Below, in pieces: positions 30,690 through 41,926 of a DNA stretch of 64,000 nucleotides. Source of the stretch: Chelydra serpentina. Lineage: Eukaryota; Chordata; Testudines; Chelydridae. Under the pieces are notes generated by a model. The model worked only from the letters and a program-made list of their open reading frames with translations, had not been told where the DNA came from and made no database searches. Where the stretch lies: NCBI GenBank assembly GCA_037349315.1, contig JBAIAC010000008.1:124370001-124434000 (forward strand), written 5' to 3'. How positions within the stretch are numbered: the stretch's first letter is position 1; each line of letters opens with the position of its first letter. The position numbers and the translations under genes are program-made.

Positions 30690-31830
30690 CCAGAGTGATT
30701 AATATGCTCCTGTGGTTATTAGATTTTTTTGGCAGTTTTTGATAGTGTGGATCAGCAGACCTGGGTACAGCACTTGGGTGCTAGAGGATCAATACGACTG
30801 GGGCTATCTGGAACTGATTTAGTTTTTTACCCATGAGTGCTCCCAGTTGGTTTTGCTTGGTGAATTTTCAGTACTGCTAGGATTGTATGTGATGTTCTTC
30901 AGGGCCTGTTGTAGCTCTGATTGCTTGTCACTCCCTATATGTTGCCTCTTGAAGAGATTTAGGACTGACATGAATTTGCTATGGTGCAGATTTTCTCTCT
31001 CTCCAGACTTCAGGAGAAAAAGTATTGCCAAAGTTTGCTGTTGAGTGGCAAGAAACTGGCTGAGATTAAATACCAGAAAAATGGAAATTATCCTAGTTGG
31101 GTCAGACAGGAGAAATGATGGGAGAGGCATTTCCTTGGGCCTCCTCCAATTAGAAGGGGAGGTACTTCCGACTGCTAGTGTGGGCAGAGTCTGCACATGG
31201 TCTTTATCCAGATGCTGATTTGGAAGAGAAGGAGGAAACAGCTGTGGTGAAAACAGGATTTACCATGTCAGTGAGACCATTAAAAAATGGCAGCACAGCT
31301 CCCTTAGGACTTCTTATAAGACTAGGTTTACCTTGGTTTGCCCGTAAAAATTTCATCTCTCATCAGTGTGCAGAATGCTGTGCACTTCTTCATCTGGCTG
31401 CTCTCCTCCTCCCAGAGGTGGATGTATTTCTGTGATTCTGTGTGTGCATTGCAGAAGTGCTCTGAAATGAGAGGTGCTAAGTAATTGTAAAATGTTAGTT
31501 TTTTGTCTTATTGTTAATAATAATAATAATAATAATTTAATAATTAATGCATGTATTAAGAATAAAATTGCAGCCTTGCCTCCCACATGCTGATCTGTGC
31601 TACATACCTTTGGGACATTGGCTTTGGATTACTGCAGTGTGTTCTACAATGTGGTACCTAAAAGGCTTATTTTGTTGCCTGCAGCTAATGCAACAGCATG
31701 ATTAACATTACTGGTAGGCAGAGGGAACTCCACCTACCTGCTGCTTGTTTTCTCTGAATTAGCTGTCTGTGTGGAAGTTGGATTTAAGTTTTGGTATAAC
31801 ACTGAAAGCCCTTATTTGACTGTTTTACTA
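30690..31830 (+). mobile_element. L2-like LINE relic (RT region)
   Basis: Several frames carry pieces in the order of an L2/CR1-clade ORF2: VFDSVDQ near 30738, then LRLNTRKMEIILVGSDRR near 31060, and WITAVCST near 31630, the counterpart of the LDYCN motif. Stops and shifts are frequent. An old copy; family assignment is from remembered motifs. Confidence 0.55.
31514..31537. repeat. (TAA)n microsatellite
   Basis: Seven to eight uninterrupted TAA units, likely length-variable. Confidence 0.85.
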
Positions 31831-31922
31831 ACCTCACTGTTCTTCTGACACCCTACAGACTATGTATGCCTCTTTTAAGGGTTGCTAGTACACAAAGAAT
31901 AAAGAACAAAAATAATCATATA

Positions 31923-32010
31923 TCTGCCGTCATTTGTGCTACCATCAGATCTCATAAGCTAGGCAGGTTCAGGCTTCATGAGTACTTGGGATAGTATATG
32001 GTCTGGGAAG
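31923..32010 (+). repeat. 5S rRNA-derived SINE head (or 5S pseudogene)
   Basis: The order TCTGCCGTCATTTGTGCTAC, ATCAGATCTCATAAGCTAGG, CAGGTTCAGGC, AGTACTTGGGATAG, GGTCTGGGAA parallels vertebrate 5S rRNA, including the internal promoter A box (AAGCTAAGCAGG, here AAGCTAGGCAGG) and C-box region (AGTACTTGGATGGGAGACC). Diverged about one base in five. AmnSINE1/SINE3-type elements carry such a head; a lone 5S pseudogene is the alternative. Confidence 0.65.
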
Positions 32011-32273
32011 TCTCGCCTGCTAAAGGATGTGGTTACTCTTACAAAATTTATATCTAATCACTATAATTTCAACTCTATATAAACCATGGTTACCGTAAAT
32101 ATGAAGAGGAGAGGTAAATTTTCAGACCTATCCAGGTTTAGCTATCTAATAAAACCCCCATACAGTCCTTTGAAAATGTACACCTAGGAGCCCAGACATT
32201 TATTTGAAAGGATGGCATGTAAGGAACAAACATTTTCTTATTTCCCTTTTGTTCTGTTTTTTCACTTTGACAG

Positions 32274-32388
32274 GTGTTGGAAGATCATGGGATGCCAATG
32301 GATGATAGCCAGTTTAATCTACTGACTGAGAAATTAGGATTCCCAAATGGAGGGCTGAGTTATCTTGATTTTGTATCAGTATTTGAAG
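32274..32388 (+). CDS. EFCAB6: EFCAB6 exon e8
   Basis: Acceptor TTTCACTTTGACAG, donor GAAG/GTAGAT; 38 codons plus one base. Encodes VLEDHGMPMDDSQFNLLTEK and the second hand of the pair, FPNGGLSYLDFVSVFE, whose loop has no acidic ligand set. Confidence 0.85.
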
Positions 32389-32459
32389 GTAGATGAACAT
32401 TAATGACAATCTTACATAAAACAAATCTTTCCTGGACTTTTCTCTCTCAATATTATATA

Positions 32460-33350
32460 GGGCCATTAGGAGGGTAATTGAGAAGATATAGGCTGCGTTG
32501 TTGTCAGGATGCTACATATCCCTGTCACTCCTGATCCAGCCAAGCTGTTGATCATCTAACCCAGTATGTGATTGAGATTGGAACATGAATGAGGGTGAGC
32601 TGGTTAAAGCTCAGTACAGATAGGACTGAGATGATAATTGTAGGGTGTAGAAAGCAACCAGATGAGGTTGATCTCTCCCACTTTGATTGAGGCCAGGTGG
32701 GTCCCATTATCCATTAGTTGAGCTCAGAATCTTAAGAGTTGTAGTATTGGCACCCCGGTTGCTGTTGAATGATTTTACAGCAGCATGGTCCAAGAAGGCT
32801 TTTTTACCACTTGAGCCTGGCCAAAAGATTGCAACCACTTCTTTCAGATATGGAACTTTGTACCATGATCCATTCCTTTGTCACTTCAAGACTGGATTAC
32901 TGCAACCTGCTCTATGTGCAGCTACACTTCAGGTCAACCTGAAAATGTAAACTGGTGAAAAATGTAATGGCTTGCATATTAAGTGGTGCTTCTCAGTGAC
33001 AGCATATGTCCTTGGTGCTCCATGATCTGCACTGCTATCTTTTGGTTTGTGCATTGAATTGAAGGTGTTGTTTTAGTTTATAAAGCCATAAATGGCTTGG
33101 GACTTTGCTACTTGAGAGACTTCCTCTCCTCTCCTGCCATAGTGCCACTGTTGTGATCAGCAGAGGTGCTTCAGCTGTATCCCCCTTCATTTAAAAGAAA
33201 GGGGGTTGGAAGCAGAGCGTGCTCCATGAAAAACACTCTGCTCTGGAACAGGCTTCCCTCTGATCTGTCATAGCCGAAATCTGTTGACCTTCAGTGCATG
33301 CTGAAAGGCACATCTATATGCAGAAGCGGGCTGTTGAGGGAAACCAGAAT
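32460..33350 (+). mobile_element. L2-like LINE relic (C-terminal ORF2 and tail)
   Basis: Across three frames: HDPFLCHFKTGLLQ / SRLDYCN-type sequence near 32870-32900, a KAINGLG-like stretch near 33090, and LWNRLP-like CTGGAACAGGCTTCCCTCTG near 33243. This is the conserved order of the L2-clade ORF2 C-terminus. Broken by stops; inactive. Confidence 0.55.
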
Positions 33351-33574
33351 TGTAGTAGGAAGCAGAATGTGGAGTCTGCAGGAGTTTAATTTCATTTGTT
33401 TTATTGGAGAGGCAACCCTTTTTATTTTTTGTGTGCATCTCAATAAATCAGTAAAGTGTAGGTGAGGATTGTATCAGTCATTGGTTTCGGTAGGACCTGA
33501 TGGGGGTTATAATGTACCTCAGCTATAATAAATGTTCTCAGCTCAGGAACAAACTTTAACAAAATTTCATCTAC

Positions 33575-34265
33575 ATTGAAGTGACAAAGGGTCCTGTGGC
33601 ACCTTATAGACTAACAGAGGTATTGAAGCATAAGCTTTCGTGGGTGAATACCCACTTCTTCGGATGCAAGCAGTGGAAATGTCCAGGGGCAGATATAAAT
33701 GTGCAGGGAACATTCAGGCTAGAGATAACGAGGTTAGCTTAATCAGGGAGGGTGAGGCCCTCTTCTAGCAGTTGAGGTGTGAACACCAAGGAAGGAGAAA
33801 CTGCTTTTGTAGTTGGCTAGCCATTCATAGTCTTTGTTTAGTCCTGAGCTGATGGTGTCAAATTTGCAAATGAACTGAAGCTCTACAGTTTCTCTTTGGA
33901 GTCTGGTCCTGAAGTTTTTTTGCTGCAGGATGGCTACCTTTAAGTCTGCAATTGTGTGTCCAGGGAGGTTGAAGTGTTCTTCTACAGGCTTTTGTATATT
34001 GCCATTCCTTATATCTGATTTGTGTCCATTTATCCTTTTGCGTAAGGACTGTCCAGTTTGACCGATGTACATAGCAGAGGGGCATTGCTGGCACATTATG
34101 GCATATATTACATTGGTGGATGTGCAGGTGACTGAACCGGTGATGGTGTGGCTGATCTGGTTAGGTCCTGTGATGGTGTCCCTGGTGTAGATATGTGGGC
34201 AAAGTTGGCATTGAGGTTTGTTGCATGATGCAATAACCTTGTGACCCTCCCACTGCCCTCTTTTG
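33575..34265 (-). mobile_element. Penelope-like element, 5'-truncated
   Basis: On the - strand it runs from the GIY-YIG coding region to the same 3' end as the copies at 17.1 and 23.5 kb (CCACGAAAGCTTATGC, GTTAGTCTATAAGGTGCCAC, here at 33595-33650). No inverted head is seen. The upstream side merges near 34265 with another repeat (CCCCAGTTTGAGAAACGCTG). Confidence 0.78.
33743..34265 (-). CDS. GIY-YIG endonuclease domain of Penelope-like element
   Basis: The longest intact version here. Cys/His-rich lead (CNKPQCQLCPHIYTRD), core YAIMCQQCPSAMYIGQTGQS, then LRKRINGHKSDIRNGN, EEHFNLPGHTIADLKVAI and QRETVELQFICKFDTI, ending HPP. The Tyr/Ile-Gly, Arg and His positions of the nuclease fold are present. 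The frame is open without a stop, but the RT half is absent and the N-terminal codons upstream of 34265 belong to a neighbouring repeat. Non-autonomous remnant. Confidence 0.72.
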
Positions 34266-34292
34266 GGCTGGGATCCCCAGTTTGAGAAACGC

Positions 34293-34361
34293 TGGTCTCC
34301 CCTGTGAAAGATGTATAGTATAGGGTAAAATACAAAAGACCAGATTTCACAGGGGAGACCA
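34293..34361. repeat. 17-bp perfect inverted repeat
   Basis: TGGTCTCCCCTGTGAAA (34293-34309) and its exact reverse complement (34345-34361) are separated by 35 bp. It could form a hairpin; probably the folded edge of a small DNA transposon. Confidence 0.8.
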
Positions 34362-34399
34362 GATTTTATGGTCCGTGACAAGTTTTTCATGGACATGAA

Positions 34400-35977
34400 T
34401 TTGGTAGGGCCCTATTCATTATTATTGTAGTGTCTGGAAGCCCCAGAGAGGGATCAAGGTTCCACTGTGTTTCTACAAAACATATACACGGCACAAACGT
34501 GTCATGAAGAGATGGTTTCTACGCCAAAGAACTTGCAATCTAAGTAGTAATATGATGGGTCCTGCTAGGATCACTAGCTTCCCATGTTTTAACCTGATTT
34601 TTGTTGCCATTCTTGGCAACTGGCTTTTCTCAGGGAGATAGGCAAGGTGAATATCTACATACTGTAGGGTTAGATTCTGTCACCCTGAGTCATGACGAGT
34701 AGTACCAACCTCACTCCATCTGCAGTCAGATTGATTTCAGGGCAACATGAGCAGGGGTAGCAGAATCTGGTCCTTAAGAGACAAGAAACAATCATAGTTC
34801 ATTTTCCCAGGCAACAGTTAGATCCAGGAGCCATAGGTGAAATGTGAGTGTCATAGGTAATTACTCATTCGTACTTTCTTTTATATATTTTTCTGTTACT
34901 TTTCTGCTTTAGTTCCAGGTTTTCTGGGTGAAATCCTGACCCCACTGAAGTCAATGGAAGTTTTGCCATTGACTGCTGTGGGGCCTGTTTCACCTTCTGT
35001 ATTATGACTCTTTTGATCATTTTTCTCAAAGGTGTACAGTTCTGATTTATGCGCTGCTAGCAGTTGCCATTATTTCACCTGGCTTTAGATATAGGTGAAG
35101 GGGAAGAATTGACTTGTAGCTGGCTGATGCAGTATTAAGGCATTCCTTGTATCGGCCCTAACATTCCTAATTTTGACCTTGTCCAACCATCTGTCCATCA
35201 AAACATCTTATACTGTCTCAAGGAGCCTAGTAAAATATGCCTGAAAGCAAGGTAACATCAGTACGATCAAAGTAAAACTGGACATATTCGCTAGAGCAGT
35301 GTTGCAGTGATTTAATCAGGAGTCTTGTGTTATTTGGTCTTTTTCTTAAAGCCCCAGTTCCTGGGAGTTGTGAGAATCTGTACTTTCATTTTTAAAAAAA
35401 AGTTACCAGTCATCATAGTTGCAGAGGAAAATTATCCAGATTTTACACAGAGATTTAAAAACCAGAAGGCAGAGAAAAAAAATTAATTATGTTATTAAAA
35501 TATGATTTTAAGTCAATCATGATTTTTGGGGGGAAATCATTCTTGGGTTTTGAGCACTTGCAGTTAGAAATACTATTGATATCTGGCATTATCCTACTTT
35601 CTTTATGTAAGTAAAACTCCCATTGACTTTAGTGAGATGATAACTTCAATAGGAATGTTGCCTGACTGAATAGTGCAGGATCAGGTCCCAAAAGACTGTG
35701 TATAAAGAAGGGGGAAAGTTAGAGGATAAAAATGAGAATCATCGAAAGGTAGGGCTGGAAGGCACCTTGAGAGGTCCAAATCCAAGAAACAGAAAGGCCC
35801 ACAGTGGATGGCTTTTGATGGTTTCTTTGTTTGGGGGAGGGAAGGATAGTGTTTTTGATGTTTGAGTTATTTTTGTCCTCATGTCTGTGTCTCAGTGGGT
35901 TAAAATACATATATATTTTAAAAAGAAAAGAAATACTCTGTTGGGAGGTTCTGTTTATTTAACTGATTAATAAGAAA
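34400..35977. other. Intron, unassigned
   Basis: Holds a palindromic CACTGAAGTCAATGGAAGTT repeat near 34945-35000 and a CR1-tail-like fragment on the - strand at 35732-35790 (TAGGGCTGGAAGGCACCTTG). Otherwise no feature. Confidence 0.4.
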
Positions 35978-35983
35978 AATTCC

Positions 35984-36987
35984 TTGTCTGATGAAGCGGT
36001 CACGGGGACATCGATGGCCCCGGCTCTTGAGGACAACCATGTTCTCCAGCAGCTATTGAGGCGGGCCACTCAAAGCTGGGGATACAGGCCGAGGAGGTGG
36101 AGGAGGATTTGGACCCTGTGGTGGACATCCTTGCTCCCTCCAGCCCATCCAGGGTTCCTCCGCCACTGATAAAAACAGTAGCTGACATGTCCAAAAATCT
36201 GTGGCAAACCCTCGCTTCTCTGGCCCTTGCGGCCAAGAAAACCGAGCGGCGCTACTTCGTACCATCTCAGGGGTACGAACATCTTTATACCCACCCTCCC
36301 CCAGACTCTTTGGTGGTCGATGCAGCCAATCAGAGAGAATGCCAGGGGTTCCAAGGCTTCACCCCTAAAAACAGGGACGCCAAGAAGCTGGACCTATTTG
36401 GCCGAAAGGTCTACTCGACCGGGGGCCTGCAGCTTCACATAGCCAACCAGAAGGCCATTGTAAGCCGCTATGGACATAACTCCTGCTCGGCAATGGCTAA
36501 GTTCCCGAAGCTCCTGCCTCAGGACTCTCGGGTGGAGTTCTCCGCACTGGTGGAGGAGGGGATTTTGGTCTCTTGGGCCTCTCTGCAAGTGGCTCTGGAC
36601 ACGGCGGATACAGCCTCATGCACGTTGGCCACAGGGGTGGTGATGAGGTGAGGCTCCTGGCTAGAGGTCTCTGGACTGCCCCACGAGGTCCAGCAGACCA
36701 TACAGGACCTCCCCTTCGAGGGATCCTCCCTTTTCTCTGAAAAAACCGATAAGAGACTTCACAGTTTGAAGGACTCTAGGGCTAATTTGCGCTTTCTGGG
36801 GCTCCACACGCCAGCTACCCAGCACAGGCATTTTAGACCTCAGCCTGCCCCTCGGCCTTACCAGCCGCAGAACCACCAGGACGCTCCACGTAGGCGAAAC
36901 AGGAGTGGTAGGAGGAGGCAACATCCCTCCTCTGGGCAAAACTCTGACCAGCCGAAGCCTCCTCCTGGGCCTAGACCTCCCTTTTGA
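35984..36987 (+). pseudogene. DIRS gag C-terminal part, broken
   Basis: Starts within gag (SDEAVTGTSMAP), shifts frame near 36075-36100, then runs EEDLDPVVDILAPSSPSR, YEHLYTHPPPDSLVVDAANQ, KKLDLFGRKVYSTGGLQL. An in-frame TGA lies at 36652-36654, and the basic, Pro/Arg-rich C-terminus ends at 36987. The SR-rich and zinc-like regions are not present. Confidence 0.82.
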
Positions 36988-37074
36988 AGGTGTGGTCGAG
37001 GACAGCTCACCAGTACGGACTCTTGATCCTTCCCCTCTTACCTTCTTGTCCCATATATCCCCTTTCTGCCATGC

Positions 37075-38301
37075 TTGGTCCTGAATTACTTCAGACCCCT
37101 GGGTGCTCCGCACGGTCCCTTCTTCAGGGACCCCTCTCACGAGCAACTTCTAATTCAAGAAGTGCAGTCCCTCCTCTCGGTGGGGGCAGTGGAGGAGGTT
37201 CCTCAGGAGCTATGGGGCAAGGGGTTTTACTCCTGGTATTTCCTAATACTGAAGGCCAAAGGGGGCCTTAGACCCATCCTGGACCTGTGGCAGCTCAACA
37301 AGTTTGTAAAGAAACTCAAGTTCCACATGGTCTCGCTAACCTCCATTATCCCCTCACTGGATCCAGGAGACTGGTACGCCGCCCTCGACTTGAAGGACGC
37401 ATATTTTCACATCACAATAGTCCCACATGACAGACACTACCTCAGATTTATGGTGAGCAGCCGCCACTCTCAGTTTGCCATCCTCCCATTTGGTCTGTCG
37501 ACAGCTTCCCGGGTATTCACAAAATGCATGGCAGTCGTCGCGGCGTTCCTGCACAAGCACCAGATAGAGGTTTTTCCTTGCCTCAACAACTGGCTGATCA
37601 AGGGCCGCTCCAGAGCCCAAGTGGAGGGTCAGGTTGACTTCACAAGAATGACCTTCCTTGAATTAGGTCTCCTCATAAACGAGGCCAAATCTACTCTGTC
37701 CCCGGTGCAGAGGATAGAGTTTATAGGCGCAGTCCTAGACTCAGCTCAAGCCAGGGCGTACCTCCCGGAAGCCAGGTTTCACTCACTAGGTGACATCACA
37801 GGGCCTCAGACAGTTCCCCACCACCACAGCAAGGAACTGCCTAAAGCTGCTGGGGCTCATGGCTGTGTGCACCTACGTGGTACAGCATGCCAGACTCCGA
37901 CTGCGCCCACTCCAGTCTTGGCTGGCGTCAGTGTATCAGCCAGCCCGAGACGCTCTGGACAGCATCATAACCCTGCCCCGCCCACTGTCGGACTCCCTCC
38001 TGTGGTGGCTCGACCTGCGAATGGCTTGTGCGGGAATGCCCTTTGCCAGCCCTCAGGCCTCTCTCTATTGGTGACAGATGCCTCAGATCTGGGCTGGGGA
38101 GCTCATCCAGGGGACCTCAGGACTCAAGGCCCCCTCTCCCCTCTGCTGGAAAGCTCTCGCGCTGTGGGACTTCTGCGTAGAGCACTCGATCCTGCACCTG
38201 CAGGAGTGCAGAACGAGCTGGCAGACCATCTCAGCCGGACCTTTCACAGCCATGAGTGGTCCCTCCGGCTGGCTGTGGTGAGCTCAATCTTCCATATCTG
38301 A
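37075..38301 (+). pseudogene. DIRS RT/RNase H, broken
   Basis: RT motifs GLRPILDLWQLNKF, LDLKDAYFHITI and LPFGLSTASRVF are recognisable, but the catalytic YLDD reads CLNN (about 37580). The frame shifts near 37790 and back near 38050. RNase H keeps LVTDASDLGWGAH, then a deletion joins it to QNELADHLSRTFHSHEW. Cannot encode active enzyme. Confidence 0.82.
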
Positions 38302-38673
38302 GGCCCTCCCCAGATAGACCTGTTTGCCAGTCACGGCAACAGAAAATGTCAGCTATTCTGCTCCTTCATGAGTCACAGTCCGGGGTCCATCACAGATGCC
38401 TTCCTCCTCCCATGGGGGGGGCCACCTGCTCTATGCTTTTCCAATTCCGCTGGTCCACAAGGTGCTCCTCAAGATCCGCAGGGACCGGGCCCGAGTCATA
38501 TTGTTAGCGCCGGCGTGGCTGCGCCAGCACTGGTTCACATCACTCCTGGGAATGTTCGTAGCAGCACCGCTCACTTTACTGCTGGTTCCAGATCTGATCA
38601 TGCAGGACCATGGCCGACTCCGGTACCCGAACCTAGAGTTACTCCACCTCACGGCCTGGATGCTCCATGGCTA

Positions 38674-39729
38674 AACACTGCAGAGCTCTCCTGCTCGGAG
38701 CAAGTGAGACAAGTCCTCCTTGGTAGTAGAAAGCCCTCCACCAGGGCATCATACCTTGCCAAGTGTAAAAGGTTCTCCATCTGGACGGAGCAATGCAGTC
38801 AGTTGCCGTTGCTCGCCCCCATACCGTTCACACTGGACTACCTCCTTCACCTGAAACAGCAAGGCCTGTCCCTGTCATCAATAAGGGTCCACTAAGCCAC
38901 CGTCTCCGCCTTCCATCCGGGCACAGACGGTTTCGTGGTCTTCGCAAACCCTCTAGTCAGTTGTTTCCTCAAGGGCCTGGACAGGCTCTTCCCACAGACG
39001 TGTCAGCCTGTCCCGGCCTGGGACCTTAATCTGGTCCTCTCCACACTTACGGGCCCTCCATTTGAACCACTGGCGACGTGCTCCCTGCTCTATCTCTCTT
39101 ACAAGGTCGCATTCCTCGTTGCAATTACCTCGGCTAGACGGGTATCGGAGCTCAGGGCCCTCATGTCCGAGCCCCCTTACAGAGTTTTTCATAAGAACAA
39201 GGTCCAACTCAGCCCTCACCTGGCTTTTCTCCCTAAGATTGTCTCCCAGTTTCACATGGGCCAGGACATCATCCTCCCAGTGTTCTATCCCAAGCCACAC
39301 TCCTTTGATAGGGAGTGCAGGCTGCACTCACTGGATGTACATAGGGCTCTAGCCTTCTAGATTGAGAGGACTAAGTCGTTCCAGAAGTCCGTCCAACTCT
39401 TTGTGGCTGTGGCGGACAGAATGAAGGGTCTCCCTGTCTCTTCTCAACACATCTCGTCGTGGATCACATCCTGCATTCGGGAGTGTTACGGCCTGGCGAG
39501 GGTGCCCGCCCCGCCGATTACAGCCCACTCTACCAGGGCCCAGGCCTCCTCAGCGGCATTCCTGGCGCAAGTCCCCACCCAGGAAATCTGAAGGGCGGCT
39601 ATGTGGTCCTCGATAGATACGTTCACGACACACTATGCAAATTACACAACAGGCCAGAGACGATGCGGCCTTTGGACACGCTGTGCTCCAATCAGTGGAT
39701 GACTCCAACCCCACCTCCTGAGCTTTGGC
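38674..39729 (+). pseudogene. DIRS tyrosine recombinase, broken
   Basis: Recognisable blocks: STRASYLAKCKRFSIW, ITSARRVSELRALMSEPPYR, FPVSS-type LPVSSQHISSWITSCIRE, AHSTRAQASSAAFLAQ. Frame changes near 38890 and stops at 39358-39360 and 39589-39591 inactivate it. The final Tyr region (TFTTHYAN-like) remains visible past the last stop. Confidence 0.8.
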
Positions 39730-39739
39730 TTGTGAGTCA

Positions 39740-40079
39740 CCTAGTTGGAATGGACATGAACAATCACTCAAAGAAGAAAAACGGTTACTCACTTTCTCGT
39801 AACTGTTGTTCTTCGAGATATGTTGCTCATATCCATTCCAATACTCACCCTCCTACCCCTCTGTCAGAGTAGCCGGCAAGAAGGAACTGGGGGTCAGCAA
39901 GGCCCTATATTGGGCGCCATGAAGACGCCACTCCGGGGGTCCCCAGGCCGACCCTACGGATGCTGCTAAGGGAAAAATCTTCCTGCTGGCGTGCACGCAG
40001 CGCGCACACACCTGGTTGGAATGGACATGAACAACACATCTCAAAGAACAACAGTTACAAGAAAGTTAGTAACCGTTTT
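39740..40079. repeat. DIRS complementary region and right terminal repeat
   Basis: TAGTTGGAATGGACATGAAC...AAACGGTTACTCACTTTCTC (complementary region) is followed by GTAGCCGGCAAGAAGGAACT ... CACACCTGGTTGGAATGGAC and the closing GTTAGTAACCGTTTT. Same plan as 16664-17010 with about 15-25% divergence. The left partner is absent from the window. Confidence 0.78.
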
Positions 40080-40199
40080 GTTGTGATCCTGCAACACCCC
40101 ACTTGTGTGCAATCCTTTTGACTTTAATGGGATTATTCATATGAGTAAGGGTTTCAGGATCAGTCCCTTACTTAGGCGCATATATATATCTATATATCT

Positions 40200-40866
40200 T
40201 GTGATAGACCCAGGCCAGTTGGGTATAACAGAATAGTAGAAGGCAGCTTTACTGGCCATTGGGTTAGCAGTTTTCTGTTCCCTAACTGACCAGAGCAGGG
40301 ACTGCTCCAGGCTAATGAGAACACCTGACTCTAATTAACCTGCAAAGAGTCAGGAGAGGCCATTAAGGTGAAGTGAACACCTGATCCTAATTAAGGCTCT
40401 TCTGAGCATATGAAAGGGCTCACTCCAGTCAGGCTGAGGGAGAGCTAGGGAGCCAGAGGAGAGGAAGTGCTGCTGCTGCTACTGAAGGGCTGAGTAAATA
40501 AGGCAACTCTCAAGCCATTGGTAAGGGAGCCCTAAGGTAAGGGTGAAGAAGGGAGAAGCGGGAGAGCTGTGGGGAAGTGGCCCAGGGAATTGTAGCAACT
40601 CTGGCAGTGAGAGGTCGGCTGCCAACAGCTGCTACCATTAGGGTCCCTGGGCTGGAACCCGGAGTAGAGAGCGGGCCCGGGTTCCCCCCACCAACCTGCC
40701 ACTACAAGGAGAAGACAGGCTTCTGGCAGAATAGGAGGCTAAACTGTTCTGCAATAAGCCCAGAGGGACAACAGGGACTGTGGAAGTTCTCTCACCATCC
40801 TCTAAGGCTAGCATAAACCGCCTAGAAGCGCGGGACCCACAGGGACAAGATCGGAGCTCTGCCACA
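40200..40866 (+). repeat. Solo-LTR-like repeat (667 bp)
   Basis: Starts TGTGATAGACCC and ends GAGCTCTGCCACA (TG...CA), with ATCT immediately outside both ends (40196-40199, 40867-40870). The end portion shares AAGCGCGGGACCCA with the repeat at 47602-48320. No internal coding region and no partner LTR. The short duplication sits in TATC-rich DNA, so it is weak evidence alone. Confidence 0.55.
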
Positions 40867-40870
40867 ATCT

Positions 40871-41656
40871 CTATATATATCAACACAAGCAAAAAAATTG
40901 CAAAATTAAATTATATAAGTATACGTTCAGTTATACATAGTGTATCTATGATGACAGTGTGTATCTATATCTAGAGAGAGAGAATACATGACAGCATGAT
41001 ATGGGAAGGTTTAATTAACAAGAGTTTGTTCTCCAAAACAAGTGCCAATAAAACCTTTCCACCTCACTGCACTGCCATCTATTCTGTATATGCCACTAAT
41101 GTTGCAGGAAAACTATTTTAAAAATGCTTTAGAGAGTTAAAACATGTTATTTAGACTATTTTTCATTTCTCTCTCTCATAAACCAGATACCTTAGTTACC
41201 ATGAGTCCAGCTGCACAGGGAACAGAAGGAGCTGTAATAACCTGTAACAGTGACTCAAAATAGCTTTTCTATTGCCTAAAAATATCATGGCCCTTCCAGG
41301 ACTAGAAGCAAATGTAGTGTCCCCCCGTAGGAAGCTGGCAATCTCCTCTTCGTGATCTTGCAGGGCTGTGAGATTACAGACATAGAAAAACTGGCACTTG
41401 TGCAGGATTGACTCTCACCTGCCCTGGTCCTCAGGTGGGGTAATTTTGAGGGTGAACCTCCACAGTTGGGCTGAGAAGGAAGACATATTTTGTTGGCAGA
41501 TGTATTAGTTGCTCGTGGCTGTTTGAAGCTACTGAAGGTTTGGGTGTGCTAGAATGACTTCAAGGGAGATGCTTTGGGGTGCAGTCGAAGAGGGTCACAC
41601 ATTCATTTCTGTGGCACTGTCTGCAGCAATGCAGAACCTGTGTTCCTTCTTACGCA
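40871..41656. other. Intron, unassigned
   Basis: AT-rich with short (TA)n/(AG)n runs near 40870-40985; no feature recognised. Confidence 0.35.
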
Positions 41657-41926
41657 GGGTATGTCTAGACTGGACCTGGAAGGTGTCATTTCCAGCTCAG
41701 GTAAACATACCCATGCTAGTTCCAATCAAGCTAGCATGCTGCTAAAAATCAAGCTAGCACTGCTGCATCGCAGCTAGCCGCCCTGAATACAAGCCCCCAA
41801 GTCCTTCCTGAAGCTTGCACTGCCACAGATATACTATTTTTAGCATGCTAGGTCAATCCCAGCCAGCGTGACTCTGTCTACCCGAGCTGGACCCTACACC
41901 TTCCAGTGCCAGTCTAGACATACCTT
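41657..41926. repeat. Small inverted-repeat element (MITE)
   Basis: Ends GGTATGTCTAGACTGG and CCAGTCTAGACATACC are exact inverse copies. The 270-bp interior has direct CAAGCTAGCA repeats. Non-coding. Terminal GGTATGTCTA is the form common to PIF/Harbinger-like MITEs of reptiles; no TWA duplication is clear. Confidence 0.65.

Larger units (their letters stand above)
35978..40079 (+). mobile_element. DIRS element, decayed, lacking its left end
   Basis: Same gene order as the copy at 10.6-17.0 kb: gag, RT/RNase H, recombinase, then complementary and terminal repeat regions. The first 60% of gag and the left terminal repeat are missing, and each gene has stops or frameshifts. The right end (about 39740-40079) uses related but different sequence (TGGAATGGACATGAACAA against TGGAATACATATGAGCAA), so it is another subfamily. 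Older and dead. Confidence 0.85.

Noticed and set aside
31923..32010. Functional 5S rRNA gene
   Set aside because: Too diverged and lacks the full 120-nt length; more likely SINE head or pseudogene.
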